Below, piece after piece: positions 35,796 to 45,216 of a stretch of DNA of 64,000 nt. A program made the position numbers and the translations under genes. Origin of the DNA: Metabacillus idriensis (GTDB lineage Bacteria > Bacillota > Bacilli > Bacillales > Bacillaceae); the NCBI RefSeq assembly GCF_009674765.1, contig NZ_WKKF01000002.1:434001-498000 (forward strand), read 5' to 3'. Numbering within the stretch: position 1 is the first letter of the stretch; each line of letters opens with the position of its first letter. A model generated the notes under the pieces. That model worked only from the letters and a program-made list of their open reading frames with translations. It did not search any database and was not told where the DNA came from.

Positions 35796-36450
35796 AAAAG
35801 TGGCAGCACTCATCGGAGTGAAGCCAAAAAACGGTTTGTCCCTCACGAAAAGTGGCAGCACTCATCGGAGTGAAGCCAAAAAACGGTTTGTCCTGCGCGA
35901 AAAGTGGCAGCACTCAACAGAGTGGCGCCAGAAAACGGTTCGCCCCGCACGAAAAGTGGCAACACTCACCGGAGATGCGCCAGAAAACGGTTCGTCCTGC
36001 GCGAAAAGTGGCAGCACTCATCGGAGATGCGCCAGAAAACGGTTCGCCCTGCGCGAAAAGTGGCAGCACTCAACAGAGTGGCGCCAAAAAACGGTTCGTC
36101 CCGCACGAAAAGTGGCAGCACTCAACAGAGTGGCGCCAAAAAACGGTTCGTCCCGCACGAAAAGTGGCAGCACTCATCGGAGAGGCACCAGAAAACGGTT
36201 AGCTCTGCGCGAAAAGTGGCAGCACTCATCGGAGAGGCGCCAGAAAACGTTCGTCCCGCACGAAAAGTGGCAGCACTCATCGGAGAGGCACCAGAAAACG
36301 TTCGCCCCGCACGAAAAGTGGCAGCACTCATTAAAGTGGCGCCAGAAAACGGTTCGTCCTGCGCGAAAAGTGGCAGCACTCATCGGTGATGCGCCAGAAA
36401 ACGGTTCGCCCCGCACGAAAAGTGGCAGCACTCATCGGAGTGACGCCACA
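35796..36450. repeat. Tandem array of thirteen 52-bp repeats
   Basis: GCAGCACT (once GCAACACT) recurs at 35803, 35855, 35907, 35959, 36011, 36063, 36115, 36167, 36219, 36270, 36321, 36373 and 36425: period 52, with two 51-bp units each lacking one G. A unit is AAAAGTGGCAGCACTCATCG, GAGTGRCGCCA, then GAAAACGGTTCGYCCYGCRC. Each holds an imperfect hairpin TGGCAGCACT/AGTGGCGCCA. Reading frames pass through it on both strands but shift frame every unit, so I do not call a gene. It shares period and core with the array at 1.2 kb. Confidence 0.95.
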
Positions 36451-36481
36451 AATCTATGAGCTACATAGAGAAATTGTTTTT

Positions 36482-37396
36482 TTATCCCTTCTCAACAAAC
36501 TTGCTGCCGGGTCCATAGCCAATCCGGTCAAGATTCTCACTGAGAACTCTTTGAAACGCTCTCTTATCTTTTATTCTTCCACACCATTCATACATTTGAC
36601 TGGTTGTCACCCGCCTATCCGGAAACAGCAGCCTAAACTCCTCCACACTTCTTAAAATGCCATTTTTAAACCTTTCTGAACGTTTGCAGTTTCTACAAAC
36701 GAGCTTGGTCTTATTAAAAACCTCCATCCCGAGCCTCCCGCACCCTCCGCATACAACCCCCTTTAACAGATCCTCATATCTAAACTCAGGACGCCGTTCA
36801 TATGGGGATTTTTCCACATGAAGTGACAAAAGCTTCTCCGCAAGCTTCGAGTGAAACCCATTGGATATACGGACATTTTTAAGCCTTTGAGAAAAACGAT
36901 TCCATTGAGATGGAAAAATCAGTGGGGAGTGTAGAGGAGCATGATACAGGTGAAATTCGGGGTTTACAAAAACCACATAGGCTTCAACCGGTAATGAACA
37001 CTTTAAAACCTGAAGCTGCCTCCTGAGCAGAGATTCACATCTTTTAAGCTGCAAAATGGGATTTTTGATCTCGGATTTTGTGGTGCACGAGATCCATTCT
37101 TCCTTTTCAATGAAGTGGTCTCCTGACAAATTCTTCACTTCAAAAAGATAGATTTTTTGTGGGGCAATGTATAAGGAGTCCATTTGGTAGTGGGAGTTGC
37201 TGGTGACAAATAGGAGGTCATTTAAGATGAGTCCTTCTCCCGCCTGTTTTAGCCATCCATCAAAAATTAATTCTCCATCAAAGCCAATTTCGAGATGATT
37301 GTAGAGTTTCTCATCTGCTGCAGCTAATTCCATTCGTGCATTTAAACTCCTGTACGTTCTCAGTTCTCCAGATTCTGTTCTTTTTCTTAAAATCAA
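36482..37396 (-). CDS. NERD domain (nuclease-related) protein with C-terminal zinc ribbon
   Basis: 304 residues from TTG at 37396, chosen because AAAGGAGG lies eight bases upstream; no ATG fits. The NERD core is visible at ~30-110: LEIGFDGELIFDGWL, NDLLFVTSNSHYQMDSLYI and YLFEVKNLSGDH (PD-(D/E)XK-like). A four-cysteine zinc ribbon (CGGCGRLG...CRNCKR) is near residue 235. Role unknown; NERD proteins are thought to process DNA. Convergent with the 52-bp array. Confidence 0.85.
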   Translation of the reverse strand: MILRKRTESGELRTYRSLNARMELAAADEKLYNHLEIGFDGELIFDGWLKQAGEGLILNDLLFVTSNSHYQMDSLYIAPQKIYLFEVKNLSGDHFIEKEEWISCTTKSEIKNPILQLKRCESLLRRQLQVLKCSLPVEAYVVFVNPEFHLYHAPLHSPLIFPSQWNRFSQRLKNVRISNGFHSKLAEKLLSLHVEKSPYERRPEFRYEDLLKGVVCGGCGRLGMEVFNKTKLVCRNCKRSERFKNGILRSVEEFRLLFPDRRVTTSQMYEWCGRIKDKRAFQRVLSENLDRIGYGPGSKFVEKG

Positions 37397-37471
37397 TAAA
37401 ACTACCTCCTTTCCCCCATCATAAAACCAGCACATCAATCCAGCAAATCACTAAAATGAAATTGTGCATAC

Positions 37472-37504
37472 AAAAAAGCACCTCCCTCAACCGGAGGAAG
37501 ATGC
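37472..37504 (-). terminator. Terminator of the DMT transporter gene
   Basis: On the minus strand GCATCTTCCTCC ggttga GGGAGGTGC followed by TTTTTT; it overlaps the last codons of the transporter. Confidence 0.8.
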
Positions 37505-38416
37505 TTCATTCTTATGATGCCGGTGCCGGTACCGAAACTCCTCATACGCTCCCGAGCCCAGGATAACCCCTGACACAATGAACATGAGACCAATTAAATG
37601 CGATGCGTAAATGGCTTCTTTTAAAATAAGAGCCGATCCTGCGAGTGCAAAGAATGTACTCAAATTCATAAAGATTGATGTTTCTGCCGGACCAACCATT
37701 CCGATGGCAAAGTTATAGGTCATGTGTCCAATCGCTGTCGCAAGAATGGCTGAGGTGAAAAAGACTCCCCATACAGCAGGCGTTCCGTGAAACAGGCTCT
37801 CAATTCCTCCAGGCTCTGTTAACAGACTGATGATAAATAAAACAAGAGATCCAAAGAACAGCATATAGCCTGTCATTAAGCGCGGATCGAGCGTTCGGCA
37901 CGCTTTTTTAATAATAATGAAGCTGCAGGCCTGTGTGAAAATGGAGATGAAGATGTAGATATCTCCCGTATTCATGCTGCTGATGCCTTTGCTTCCTGCT
38001 AAAATGGTAAATCCTACTCCCGTCAGTCCCAGCACAAACCCTGTAAAACGGATGATGGTCAGTCTTTGATTAAGAAAAAGAATCGATAAGATAGCTGTAA
38101 GCATTGGACCGAGGCCGAGTATTAAACCGCCATTTGTAGAAGTAGTCATTGTAAGTCCTACAGAAAGGAAATAATGATGACACACAACGTTCAGCAGGCC
38201 GCCCCCTGTAATATACATGGTTTCCTTAAGAGTCGGTTTGCGGAGAAGTTTAAAAAAAGATAAGATAATCAGTACACAAATACTTGCTGTGAAAATGCGT
38301 AAGGCTGTTACTGTTACGGGCATAAAGCTGTCAACGATGATTTTGAGTAAAGGCACATTTAGTCCCCATATGAGCATAACACCGATCAAGATAAGATAGA
38401 TGCGTGTGTTTTTCAA
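37487..38416 (-). CDS. DMT superfamily (EamA) transporter
   Basis: 309 residues from TTG at 38416 (GAAGGG upstream); a TTG seven codons earlier lacks a ribosome site. Ten hydrophobic segments in two EamA halves: first with IWGLNVPLLKII and FTASICVLIIL, second from ~150 with TQACSFIIIKKA. A metabolite or drug exporter of unknown substrate. The histidine-rich tail RYRHRHHKNEAS is unusual. Confidence 0.88.
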   Translation of the reverse strand: MKNTRIYLILIGVMLIWGLNVPLLKIIVDSFMPVTVTALRIFTASICVLIILSFFKLLRKPTLKETMYITGGGLLNVVCHHYFLSVGLTMTTSTNGGLILGLGPMLTAILSILFLNQRLTIIRFTGFVLGLTGVGFTILAGSKGISSMNTGDIYIFISIFTQACSFIIIKKACRTLDPRLMTGYMLFFGSLVLFIISLLTEPGGIESLFHGTPAVWGVFFTSAILATAIGHMTYNFAIGMVGPAETSIFMNLSTFFALAGSALILKEAIYASHLIGLMFIVSGVILGSGAYEEFRYRHRHHKNEASSSG

Positions 38417-38598
38417 GGTTTTCCCTTCTTTCTGCAAAACTATCTAAGTAGCATATCACAAAGGAAGCTTTTCCCTCAAAAGAATTGTTTCGGAATGCTA
38501 AGAATAAAGAATGGACAAACGTTCGAATGATAGTGACATTTGACCGTCAATATGGTAAATTGAAAATAATGCTAACCGGGTTCTAGGAGGTGTCGTCC

Positions 38599-38832
38599 AT
38601 GCACATTTTATTAATCACATTACTTGTAATTGTAAGTATTGCTCTTATTACTGTTGTTTTACTTCAGTCAGGCAAAAGTGCTGGTTTATCAGGTGCTATC
38701 TCCGGAGGAGCTGAACAGCTTTTCGGAAAACAAAAAGCACGCGGAATGGATTTGGTGCTTCATCGTGCGACAGTCGTGTTATCAGTTCTCTTCTTTATAC
38801 TGACGATTGCGGTTTCGTACGCTGGATTTTAA
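38599..38832 (+). CDS. secG: Preprotein translocase subunit SecG
   Basis: 77 residues, two membrane helices flanking the conserved [20 protein letters not shown] loop. ATG at 38599 has AGGAGG eight bases upstream. Start of the secG-est-rnr-smpB-ssrA order conserved in Bacillus. Confidence 0.95.
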   Translation: MHILLITLLVIVSIALITVVLLQSGKSAGLSGAISGGAEQLFGKQKARGMDLVLHRATVVLSVLFFILTIAVSYAGF

Positions 38833-38851
38833 TACATGACATTGATCGAAC

Positions 38852-38881
38852 GGGGGTCTGATTCTTATCAGACTCCTTTTG
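38852..38881 (+). terminator. Terminator of secG
   Basis: GGGGTCTGA...TCAGACTCC stem and TTTT. Confidence 0.85.
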
Positions 38882-38892
38882 TCATTGTATAG

Positions 38893-39060
38893 GAAATTAT
38901 AAAAGTTATAAGGTTGTGGATATATAGATAAAGTTATCTACGTCCAGCTCCAGCGCCTAGATCCTCGGTCAGAACGAATCCGCCAAAAAAGACAAACCCG
39001 GACTTTTCTGTCGGATTCTTATCTGCCTGTCGGATCTGACCAAGGCGCTTGCGCTTTTGT
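38893..39060 (+). repeat. Interspersed hairpin repeat, copy E, with DnaA-box-like head
   Basis: Head GAAATTATAAAAGTTATAAG then TTGTGGATAT (one mismatch to a DnaA box) and AAAGTTATC. Body: GTCCAGCTCCAGCGCCTAGA, CCTCGGTCAGAACGAA, CTTATCTGCCTGTCGG, GACCAAGGCGCTTGCGC. Fills most of the secG-est gap. Confidence 0.87.
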
Positions 39061-39102
39061 TCTTTATCCAGAATCCCTTGCCGAATCAACATTTTTGCCC
39101 TT

Positions 39103-39120
39103 TAATCAAACGTTTGTTTA
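39103..39120. promoter_or_regulatory. 18-bp palindromic operator candidate upstream of the esterase
   Basis: TAATCAAACGTTTGTTTA, identical to the site at 10716-10733 upstream of hisZ. Located ~60 bp before the esterase start, where a promoter is expected. Confidence 0.55.
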
Positions 39121-39178
39121 AATAGAAACAGATGATGGAACCTTATAAATAGATACTTACATAAAAGGAGTTTTTTAT

Positions 39179-39922
39179 ATGAAGAGAGTTTTGCCAAAAC
39201 CATTTACATTTGAAGGCGGAGACCGTGCCGTTCTGCTGCTTCACGGTTTTACGGGCAACACAGCTGACGTCAGGATGCTTGGACGCTATTTGAATGAAAG
39301 AGGATATACTTGCCATGCCCCGCAATACAAAGGCCATGGCGTGCCGCCTGAAGAGCTTGTGCATACTGGTCCTGAAGATTGGTGGAAGGACGTGATGGAC
39401 GGCTATAATCTGCTGAAAGAGCGCGGCCATGAATCGATTGCAGTTGCCGGGTTATCCCTTGGCGGTGTGTTTTCTGTGAAATTGGGTTACACTGTACCTG
39501 TAAAGGGTATTGTTCCGATGTGCGCCCCTATGTATATCAAGAGTGAAGAAGTGATGTACAAGGGTATTTTAGAGTATGCCCGCAACTTTAAGAAATTCGA
39601 AGGAAAATCAGAGGCAGAAATCGAAGAGGAAATGAAGCAATTTGAGAAAACGCCGATGAATACACTGAGGGCTCTACAGGAACTGATTGCAGATGTGAGG
39701 AACAATGTGGATATGGTTTATTCGCCTGCATTTGTCGCTCAAGCGAGACATGACCACATGATTAATACAGATAGTGCAAATATTATTTATAACGAAGTAG
39801 AATCTGATAACAAGCATTTAAAATGGTACGAAGAATCAGGACATGTCATCACACTGGATAAAGAGCGCGATCAGCTTCATGCAGATGTTTATGAGTTTTT
39901 AGAAAGTCTTGATTGGCAATAA
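39179..39922 (+). CDS. est: Carboxylesterase (Est30/YvaK family)
   Basis: 247 residues, alpha/beta hydrolase. [14 protein letters not shown] oxyanion region, nucleophile GLSLGGVF (Ser ~94), acid in ARHDHMI and His in [10 protein letters not shown]. Acts on short-chain esters. Same location as B. subtilis yvaK, between secG and rnr. AAAAGGAG ribosome site. Confidence 0.93.
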   Translation: MKRVLPKPFTFEGGDRAVLLLHGFTGNTADVRMLGRYLNERGYTCHAPQYKGHGVPPEELVHTGPEDWWKDVMDGYNLLKERGHESIAVAGLSLGGVFSVKLGYTVPVKGIVPMCAPMYIKSEEVMYKGILEYARNFKKFEGKSEAEIEEEMKQFEKTPMNTLRALQELIADVRNNVDMVYSPAFVAQARHDHMINTDSANIIYNEVESDNKHLKWYEESGHVITLDKERDQLHADVYEFLESLDWQ

Positions 39923-39942
39923 TCCCAAAAGGAGGGACGCAA

Positions 39943-42327
39943 ATGGATAATAATATGAAGATACATATTAATAAACTGCTTTCTTTTATGAAAGAAGAGG
40001 CATACAAGCCTTTAACCGTCCAGGAGCTTGAAGAAGCGTTTGGAATTGAGGATTCTTCTGAATTCAAGGAGTTTGTAAAAGCTCTTGTCATGATGGAGGA
40101 ACAAGGTCTGGTTGTGCGCACAAGAAGCAACCGCTATGGTTTGCCAGAACGAATGAATTTAATCCGCGGAAGAGTCAGCGGACATGCGAAAGGATTTGCC
40201 TTTGTCATTACAGAGGATCCAAATCAGGGAGATGTGTTTATTCCGCCGAGCGAGCTTGGTAACGCCATGCACGGGGATACTGTCCTGGTCAGAGTCAGCA
40301 CAGAATCCAGCGGAAGCAGGCAGGAAGGCACAGTCATCCGCATCGTTGAGCGCGGTCTGAAAGAGGTTGTCGGAACCTATACAGAAAGCAAAAACTTCGG
40401 TTTTGTCATTCCTGACGATAAAAAGATTCCAAATGATATTTTCATCCCTAAAAAAGCTTCAAATGGAGCGATTGAAGGACACAAAGTGGTCGTTCATCTG
40501 ACAACATACCCAGAAGGAAGAATGAGTGCAGAAGGCGAAGTTATTGCAATCCTTGGCCATAAAAACGATCCAGGCGTTGATATTTTGTCTGTCATTCATA
40601 AGCATGGGCTGCCTCAGGCTTTCCCGGTCGAGGTTCTCGAACAGGCAAATGATGTTCCTGAAACGATCAGTGAAGAGGATATCAAGGACCGCAGAGATCT
40701 TCGCAATGAAGTCATTGTCACAATTGATGGTGCCGATGCAAAAGATCTTGATGATGCGGTTACAGTAACAGAGCTTGAAAACGGAAATTACAAATTAGGC
40801 GTTCATATCGCAGATGTCAGTCATTATGTAACAGAGAACTCGCCAATTGATAAGGAAGCATTAGAGCGCGCAACGAGCGTTTATTTAGTTGACCGCGTTA
40901 TTCCAATGATTCCGCACCGTTTATCAAACGGCATTTGTTCTCTTAATCCAAAAGTAGACCGTCTGACGCTCTCTTGTGAAATGGAGATCAACAGCCAAGG
41001 GGAAGTCGTAAAGCACGAAATTTTCCAAAGCGTCATCAAAACGACTGAACGCATGACGTATTCAGATGTGAAGGAAATCCTGGTCGATCAAAAACCTGAA
41101 CTGCTTGAGAAATATGAAGCGCTTGTGCCGATGTTCCAGCGGATGGAGAAGCTTGCGCAAATTCTCCGCAACAAACGGATGACCCGCGGGGCAATTGACT
41201 TTGATTTTAAAGAAGCAAAAGTGCTGGTTGATAAAGAAGGAAAGCCTCATGATGTTGTTATACGTGAAAGAACAGTCGCAGAACGCCTGATTGAAGAATT
41301 CATGCTGCTTGCCAACGAAACAGTTGCAGAGCATTTCCATTGGATGAATGTACCATTTATTTACCGTATCCATGAGGAGCCAAATGCTGAAAAACTGCAG
41401 AGGTTCTTAGAATTTGTGACTAACTTTGGATACTCCGTAAAAGGAACAGCAAACACGATTCACCCTCGTGCCCTGCAGGATATCCTAGATGATGTAGCGG
41501 GACAGCCTGAGGAAATGGTCATCTCAACTGTCATGCTGAGATCGATGAAGCAGGCAAAATATGATCCGGAAAGTCTGGGGCATTTTGGCCTTTCGACCGA
41601 GTTCTATACTCATTTCACATCACCGATCCGCCGTTATCCGGATTTAATCGTCCATCGCTTAATCCGCACCTACTTAATTGAAGGCAAGGTGGATGAAGCA
41701 ACGAAAACTAAATGGGCAGAAAAAATGGATATGATTGCGGATCAGTCATCGAATATGGAGCGCCGTGCAGTTGATGCAGAGCGTGAAACAGATGACCTTA
41801 AGAAAACAGAATACATGCTTGATAAAGTCGGGGAAGAATATGACGGCATTATCAGCTCAGTAACAAACTTCGGAATGTTCGTTGAACTTCCTAATACAAT
41901 CGAAGGTCTTGTTCACGTCAGCTATTTGACCGACGATTATTACCGATATGATGAGCGCAATTACGCAATGATCGGCGAACGGACAGGAACTGTCTACCGC
42001 ATTGGTGACGAAATTACAGTACGCGTAGTCAATGTAAACAAAGATGAACGCGCTGTTGATTTTGAAATCGTCGGGATGAAAGGGACAAGACGCCGTCAGC
42101 CGAATGATGCTCCTAAAGTGATTAAAGGAGATCGCGGTAAACGAAGCGGTGCTAAAGAGGGCAGAGGCAGAAGAAAATCATCAGATGACAGAAAAGCACC
42201 TGCAGAGCGAAGCGGCAGTGTTGATGATGGCTGGAGCAATCAAAACCCGAACAAAAAGAAGAAGAAGAAAAAATCGTTTCAAAATGCTCCTGCAAGCAAA
42301 CGAAAAGTGAAAAAGAAAAAACGTTAA
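39943..42327 (+). CDS. rnr: Ribonuclease R
   Basis: 794 residues from the ATG at 39943 (AAAAGGAGGGACGCAA upstream). N-terminal winged helix, cold-shock domains, RNB catalytic domain with [12 protein letters not shown] and [15 protein letters not shown]1 domain ([20 protein letters not shown]), and a long lysine-rich tail. A 3'-5' exonuclease that degrades structured RNA and non-stop mRNAs together with tmRNA/SmpB, which are encoded next. Confidence 0.98.
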   Translation: MDNNMKIHINKLLSFMKEEAYKPLTVQELEEAFGIEDSSEFKEFVKALVMMEEQGLVVRTRSNRYGLPERMNLIRGRVSGHAKGFAFVITEDPNQGDVFIPPSELGNAMHGDTVLVRVSTESSGSRQEGTVIRIVERGLKEVVGTYTESKNFGFVIPDDKKIPNDIFIPKKASNGAIEGHKVVVHLTTYPEGRMSAEGEVIAILGHKNDPGVDILSVIHKHGLPQAFPVEVLEQANDVPETISEEDIKDRRDLRNEVIVTIDGADAKDLDDAVTVTELENGNYKLGVHIADVSHYVTENSPIDKEALERATSVYLVDRVIPMIPHRLSNGICSLNPKVDRLTLSCEMEINSQGEVVKHEIFQSVIKTTERMTYSDVKEILVDQKPELLEKYEALVPMFQRMEKLAQILRNKRMTRGAIDFDFKEAKVLVDKEGKPHDVVIRERTVAERLIEEFMLLANETVAEHFHWMNVPFIYRIHEEPNAEKLQRFLEFVTNFGYSVKGTANTIHPRALQDILDDVAGQPEEMVISTVMLRSMKQAKYDPESLGHFGLSTEFYTHFTSPIRRYPDLIVHRLIRTYLIEGKVDEATKTKWAEKMDMIADQSSNMERRAVDAERETDDLKKTEYMLDKVGEEYDGIISSVTNFGMFVELPNTIEGLVHVSYLTDDYYRYDERNYAMIGERTGTVYRIGDEITVRVVNVNKDERAVDFEIVGMKGTRRRQPNDAPKVIKGDRGKRSGAKEGRGRRKSSDDRKAPAERSGSVDDGWSNQNPNKKKKKKKSFQNAPASKRKVKKKKR

Positions 42328-42356
42328 GCTTTAGTATACTGAATAGAAAACGTGAT

Positions 42357-42378
42357 GGGAGCCTCTCAGGCTTCCTTT
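42357..42378 (+). terminator. Short hairpin between rnr and smpB
   Basis: GGGAGCCT ctc AGGCTTCC plus TTTTCC. It is small, so read-through into smpB is likely. Confidence 0.6.
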
Positions 42379-42438
42379 TCCATTCATATTTTGATAAAAT
42401 AGAGCCTATCGCTATAGAGAGAGAAAGGGGGATGCAGC

Positions 42439-42909
42439 ATGCCAAAAGGAGCCGGAAAAGTCGTTGCTCAAAATAAAAAAGCAAACCATGACTATTCTAT
42501 TGAAGAGACGTATGAAACAGGCATTGTTTTGCAGGGAACGGAAATCAAAGCGATTCGTGCTGGACGCGTGAATTTAAAGGACGCTTTTGCAAGAGTGCAG
42601 CAGGGAGAGGTTTTCCTTCATAACATGCATATCTCGCCGTACGAACAAGGCAACCGCTATAATCATGAGCCCCTGAGAACTAGAAAGCTTTTGCTTCACC
42701 GCAAAGAAATCAGCAAGCTGATCGGACTTACAAAAGAAGAAGGCTATGCGCTTGTTCCTTTGAAAGTTTACCTGAAAAACGGCTTTGCCAAGGTTTTGCT
42801 TGGACTCGGTAAGGGTAAAAAGAAATATGACAAACGTGAAGACTTAAAGAAAAAAGAAGCGAAACGTGAAGTGGAACGAGCTTTCCGCGATCGTCAGAAG
42901 GACTATTGA
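42439..42909 (+). CDS. smpB: SsrA-binding protein SmpB
   Basis: 156 residues. [20 protein letters not shown] and the basic C-terminal tail [19 protein letters not shown]. Delivers tmRNA to stalled ribosomes; ssrA follows 170 bp downstream. Confidence 0.98.
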   Translation: MPKGAGKVVAQNKKANHDYSIEETYETGIVLQGTEIKAIRAGRVNLKDAFARVQQGEVFLHNMHISPYEQGNRYNHEPLRTRKLLLHRKEISKLIGLTKEEGYALVPLKVYLKNGFAKVLLGLGKGKKKYDKREDLKKKEAKREVERAFRDRQKDY

Positions 42910-42926
42910 TTGACAATAACTTACAA

Positions 42927-42954
42927 TTGATTTATTGTCCCTATCTGATATAAT
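42927..42954 (+). promoter_or_regulatory. Probable ssrA promoter
   Basis: TTGATT, 16-bp spacer, TATAAT; leaves a ~115-nt precursor leader before mature tmRNA. Confidence 0.6.
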
Positions 42955-43076
42955 AGAACTTGTAAGACAAACAACAATTTCATATCCGCTCTGATCTTTC
43001 ATGAGCGTTTCCGTTTCCCTTTAAGGGACTTCCCATAGTGAAGCTGGATTAACTTCCATGCTGAACTTATTATCAT

Positions 43077-43440
43077 GGGGACGTTACGGATTCGACAGGG
43101 ATAGTTCGAGCTTTAGTTGCGAGTCGAGGGGATCGTCCTCGTTAAAACGTCACGCCAATAATAACTGGCAAAACTAACAACAACTTCGCTTTAGCTGCTT
43201 AATAACAGACTATAGCGGTTCCTCCCTCCATCGCCCATGTGGTAGGGTAAGGGACTCACTCTAAGTGGGCTACGCCTGATGCCTCCGTCTGGGGATAAAG
43301 GAAGAGACCAATCAGACTAGCTGCTCCGACGCCCGTTGATAGGCATAAGAGTTAGCGAATTGCGAATATATCAACTACACTCGTAGACGCTTTAGTGGCG
43401 ATGTTTCTGGACGTGGGTTCGACTCCCACCGTCTCCACCA
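43077..43440 (+). ncRNA. ssrA: Transfer-messenger RNA
   Basis: 364 nt. The 5' end GGGGACGTTACGGATTCGAC pairs with the 3' end CGTCTCC, followed by encoded ACCA; the T-arm is GTGGGTTCGACTCCCAC. The tag frame starts at GGC after AATAACT and reads GKTNNNFALAA then TAA, so the tag is (A)GKTNNNFALAA, shorter than the B. subtilis tag. Rescues stalled ribosomes with SmpB. Confidence 0.97.
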
Positions 43441-43477
43441 TACATACTTGGTGACTAATTATAATACGATATAAATA

Positions 43478-43507
43478 ACGGACTTGCCGATAGGCAGGTC
43501 CGTTTTT
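43478..43507 (+). terminator. Terminator of ssrA
   Basis: ACGGACTTGCC gat AGGCAGGTCCGT then TTTTT. Confidence 0.92.
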
Positions 43508-43586
43508 GGCTTCTCCGAAAAGTTTGTTATCAATCCTAAAAGCGTTAATATGGAATAAAATTGAAATTTTTAGGAGGGTAGAAAAA

Positions 43587-43935
43587 ATGAAGGTTATAGG
43601 CTATCGATATGTTTCAGTCTCTGAACATAGTATGGATATGGCAGATTTTTTTGAAAATAAGCTCGGTATTCCAAACGACTGGAAAGCTGCAGAAGAGCAC
43701 CAGGGCGGGGTTTTCAAAAGTGGTCAAAGCGCCCTTGAGTTTTGGAGAAAAAGTGAATGCATGCCAGAGTCGGTCATGCTGCAGCTCCTTGTTGATGATG
43801 CAGATGAGTTTGCTCAATTTGCGTATTCTAAAGGGGTAAGGCTGGATGGTCCAATAATTTGAGAATGATGAAAAAATATACTCATTGACTGCTACTGACG
43901 GGATGCAGGTAACCTTACATTCATCAGCTGAATAA
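43587..43935 (+). pseudogene. VOC/glyoxalase-family protein, frameshifted near its end
   Basis: The ATG at 43587 has TAGGAGGG upstream. The first frame encodes 91 residues (MKVIGYRYVSVSEHSMDMAD...GVRLDGPII) and stops at TGA 43860. In the next frame, ENDEKIYSLTATDGMQVTLH continues to TAA at 43935 and supplies the usual closing strand of a VOC fold. A single-base indel near 43853-43860 joins the two. Either a recent pseudogene or a sequencing error. Confidence 0.8.
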
Positions 43936-43942
43936 AACCTGT

Positions 43943-43976
43943 AAAAAAGCCAGAATCATCGCGATTCTGGCTTTTT
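43943..43976. terminator. Bidirectional terminator
   Basis: AAAAAAGCCAGAATC atcgc GATTCTGGCTTTTT between convergent genes. Confidence 0.9.
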
Positions 43977-43977
43977 C

Positions 43978-45096
43978 CTACACTTTAATATACCGTCCCT
44001 TTTTATGTAAAACCATCGCAACAATTGTCCAAAACAAGAGCATGATCAAAGCATATGTAATCTGCGGGAAAGGACTGAGTGTGTTTACCCATTCAAGAAG
44101 GTAGGAGTTTAAGGTGCGCGCATCCGCTGTGATTGTAATATGAGTCAGCACCGCAGCAATGATAAACTTCCCAAAGTAAATTAAAAAGCTGTTTCGTCCA
44201 TAAGCTTCTAGGAACCAGACAAATGGTTTCAGCCCAGTATGTTTAGCATCGACTTCCCGTTTATCGAATATGAGATAGAAAACGGAAATCATGATTGATA
44301 CAGTACCAGCGGCAAGCATAGCGAATGCAGGTGTCCACATTCTTTTATTGTAAGGGAGAAAGTGATCCCATATTAGTGAGAATAGAATTAAAACTGCACC
44401 TAAAGCTAATAATTCCTTCCAGGCGCCTGTTTCTTTTCTGGTCAGGATGAGTCTGCCGATTGCATATCCCATTAAAACATTTCCAAGTGCAGCAAAACTT
44501 GTGACCATTCCTTCAGGATCGAATCCTCTTTGGCCCTGCTGGTAAATATGATTTTCACCGAATATAGCTCCATCAATCGGACCCGAGAGATTACACTGCT
44601 CCTGCGGGAGTCCCCCTTCACAGGATTGTGCGGCATATAAGAGAATTCCTCCGTACAGGCTCCATAGAAAAAGAGCGAAAAGAATGAGCTGGATTGGAGA
44701 TTTAATAAATCTAGTAATGAATACAGCAGAGATGCCTAAAAAAGCAAACATCTGCAAAACACCTGTAAATCGCATGTTTGATAAATCGAAACTCCAGGAA
44801 ACAATAATTGTAAAAAGCAGCCCATAGATAACTAACCGGATGGTGCGTTTTATAATTTTTTCCCAGGATACGCCTCTTTGATAAGCAATCGCCATACTGG
44901 TTCCGAAGATTGTGATAAATGAAGGCAAAATAAGGTCAATAATTGTTACTCCGTACCAATCTGCATGACGTAAATATTCATAACCCCCATATGGGATTGT
45001 GCTTAAAAAAACAGACAGCATAACAATGAACCCTCTCGACATATCAAGAGAATACACTCTTTTTTTATTGATTTTCTTTTCTTGAAGCTGTTCCAT
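43978..45096 (-). CDS. Polytopic membrane acyltransferase-like protein (DUF1624/HGSNAT-like)
   Basis: 372 residues with about ten membrane helices. The N-terminus VYSLDMSRGFIVMLSVFLST resembles the S-L-D-x-x-R-G entry helix of heparan-alpha-glucosaminide N-acetyltransferase and related membrane acyltransferases; a C-terminal YGRNSFLIYFGKF helix also fits. Probably O- or N-acylates an envelope glycan; substrate unknown. AAAGGAACTTAAT precedes the ATG. Divergent from the PIG-L gene. Confidence 0.7.
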   Translation of the reverse strand: MEQLQEKKINKKRVYSLDMSRGFIVMLSVFLSTIPYGGYEYLRHADWYGVTIIDLILPSFITIFGTSMAIAYQRGVSWEKIIKRTIRLVIYGLLFTIIVSWSFDLSNMRFTGVLQMFAFLGISAVFITRFIKSPIQLILFALFLWSLYGGILLYAAQSCEGGLPQEQCNLSGPIDGAIFGENHIYQQGQRGFDPEGMVTSFAALGNVLMGYAIGRLILTRKETGAWKELLALGAVLILFSLIWDHFLPYNKRMWTPAFAMLAAGTVSIMISVFYLIFDKREVDAKHTGLKPFVWFLEAYGRNSFLIYFGKFIIAAVLTHITITADARTLNSYLLEWVNTLSPFPQITYALIMLLFWTIVAMVLHKKGRYIKV

Positions 45097-45216
45097 ATTA
45101 AGTTCCTTTCGTCACGTCTTAATAGTAATCCTACTAGCAAAGTATACATGAGAACGGGAATCTTTGGTACAATACATTTATCAAAAAGGAATGCTTATCT
45201 ATATATGGGGGATTTT

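Noticed and set aside
35731-36459. 242-codon repetitive protein
   Set aside because: It is carried by a 52-bp tandem repeat that changes frame each unit, lacks a ribosome site, and equally long frames exist on the other strand.
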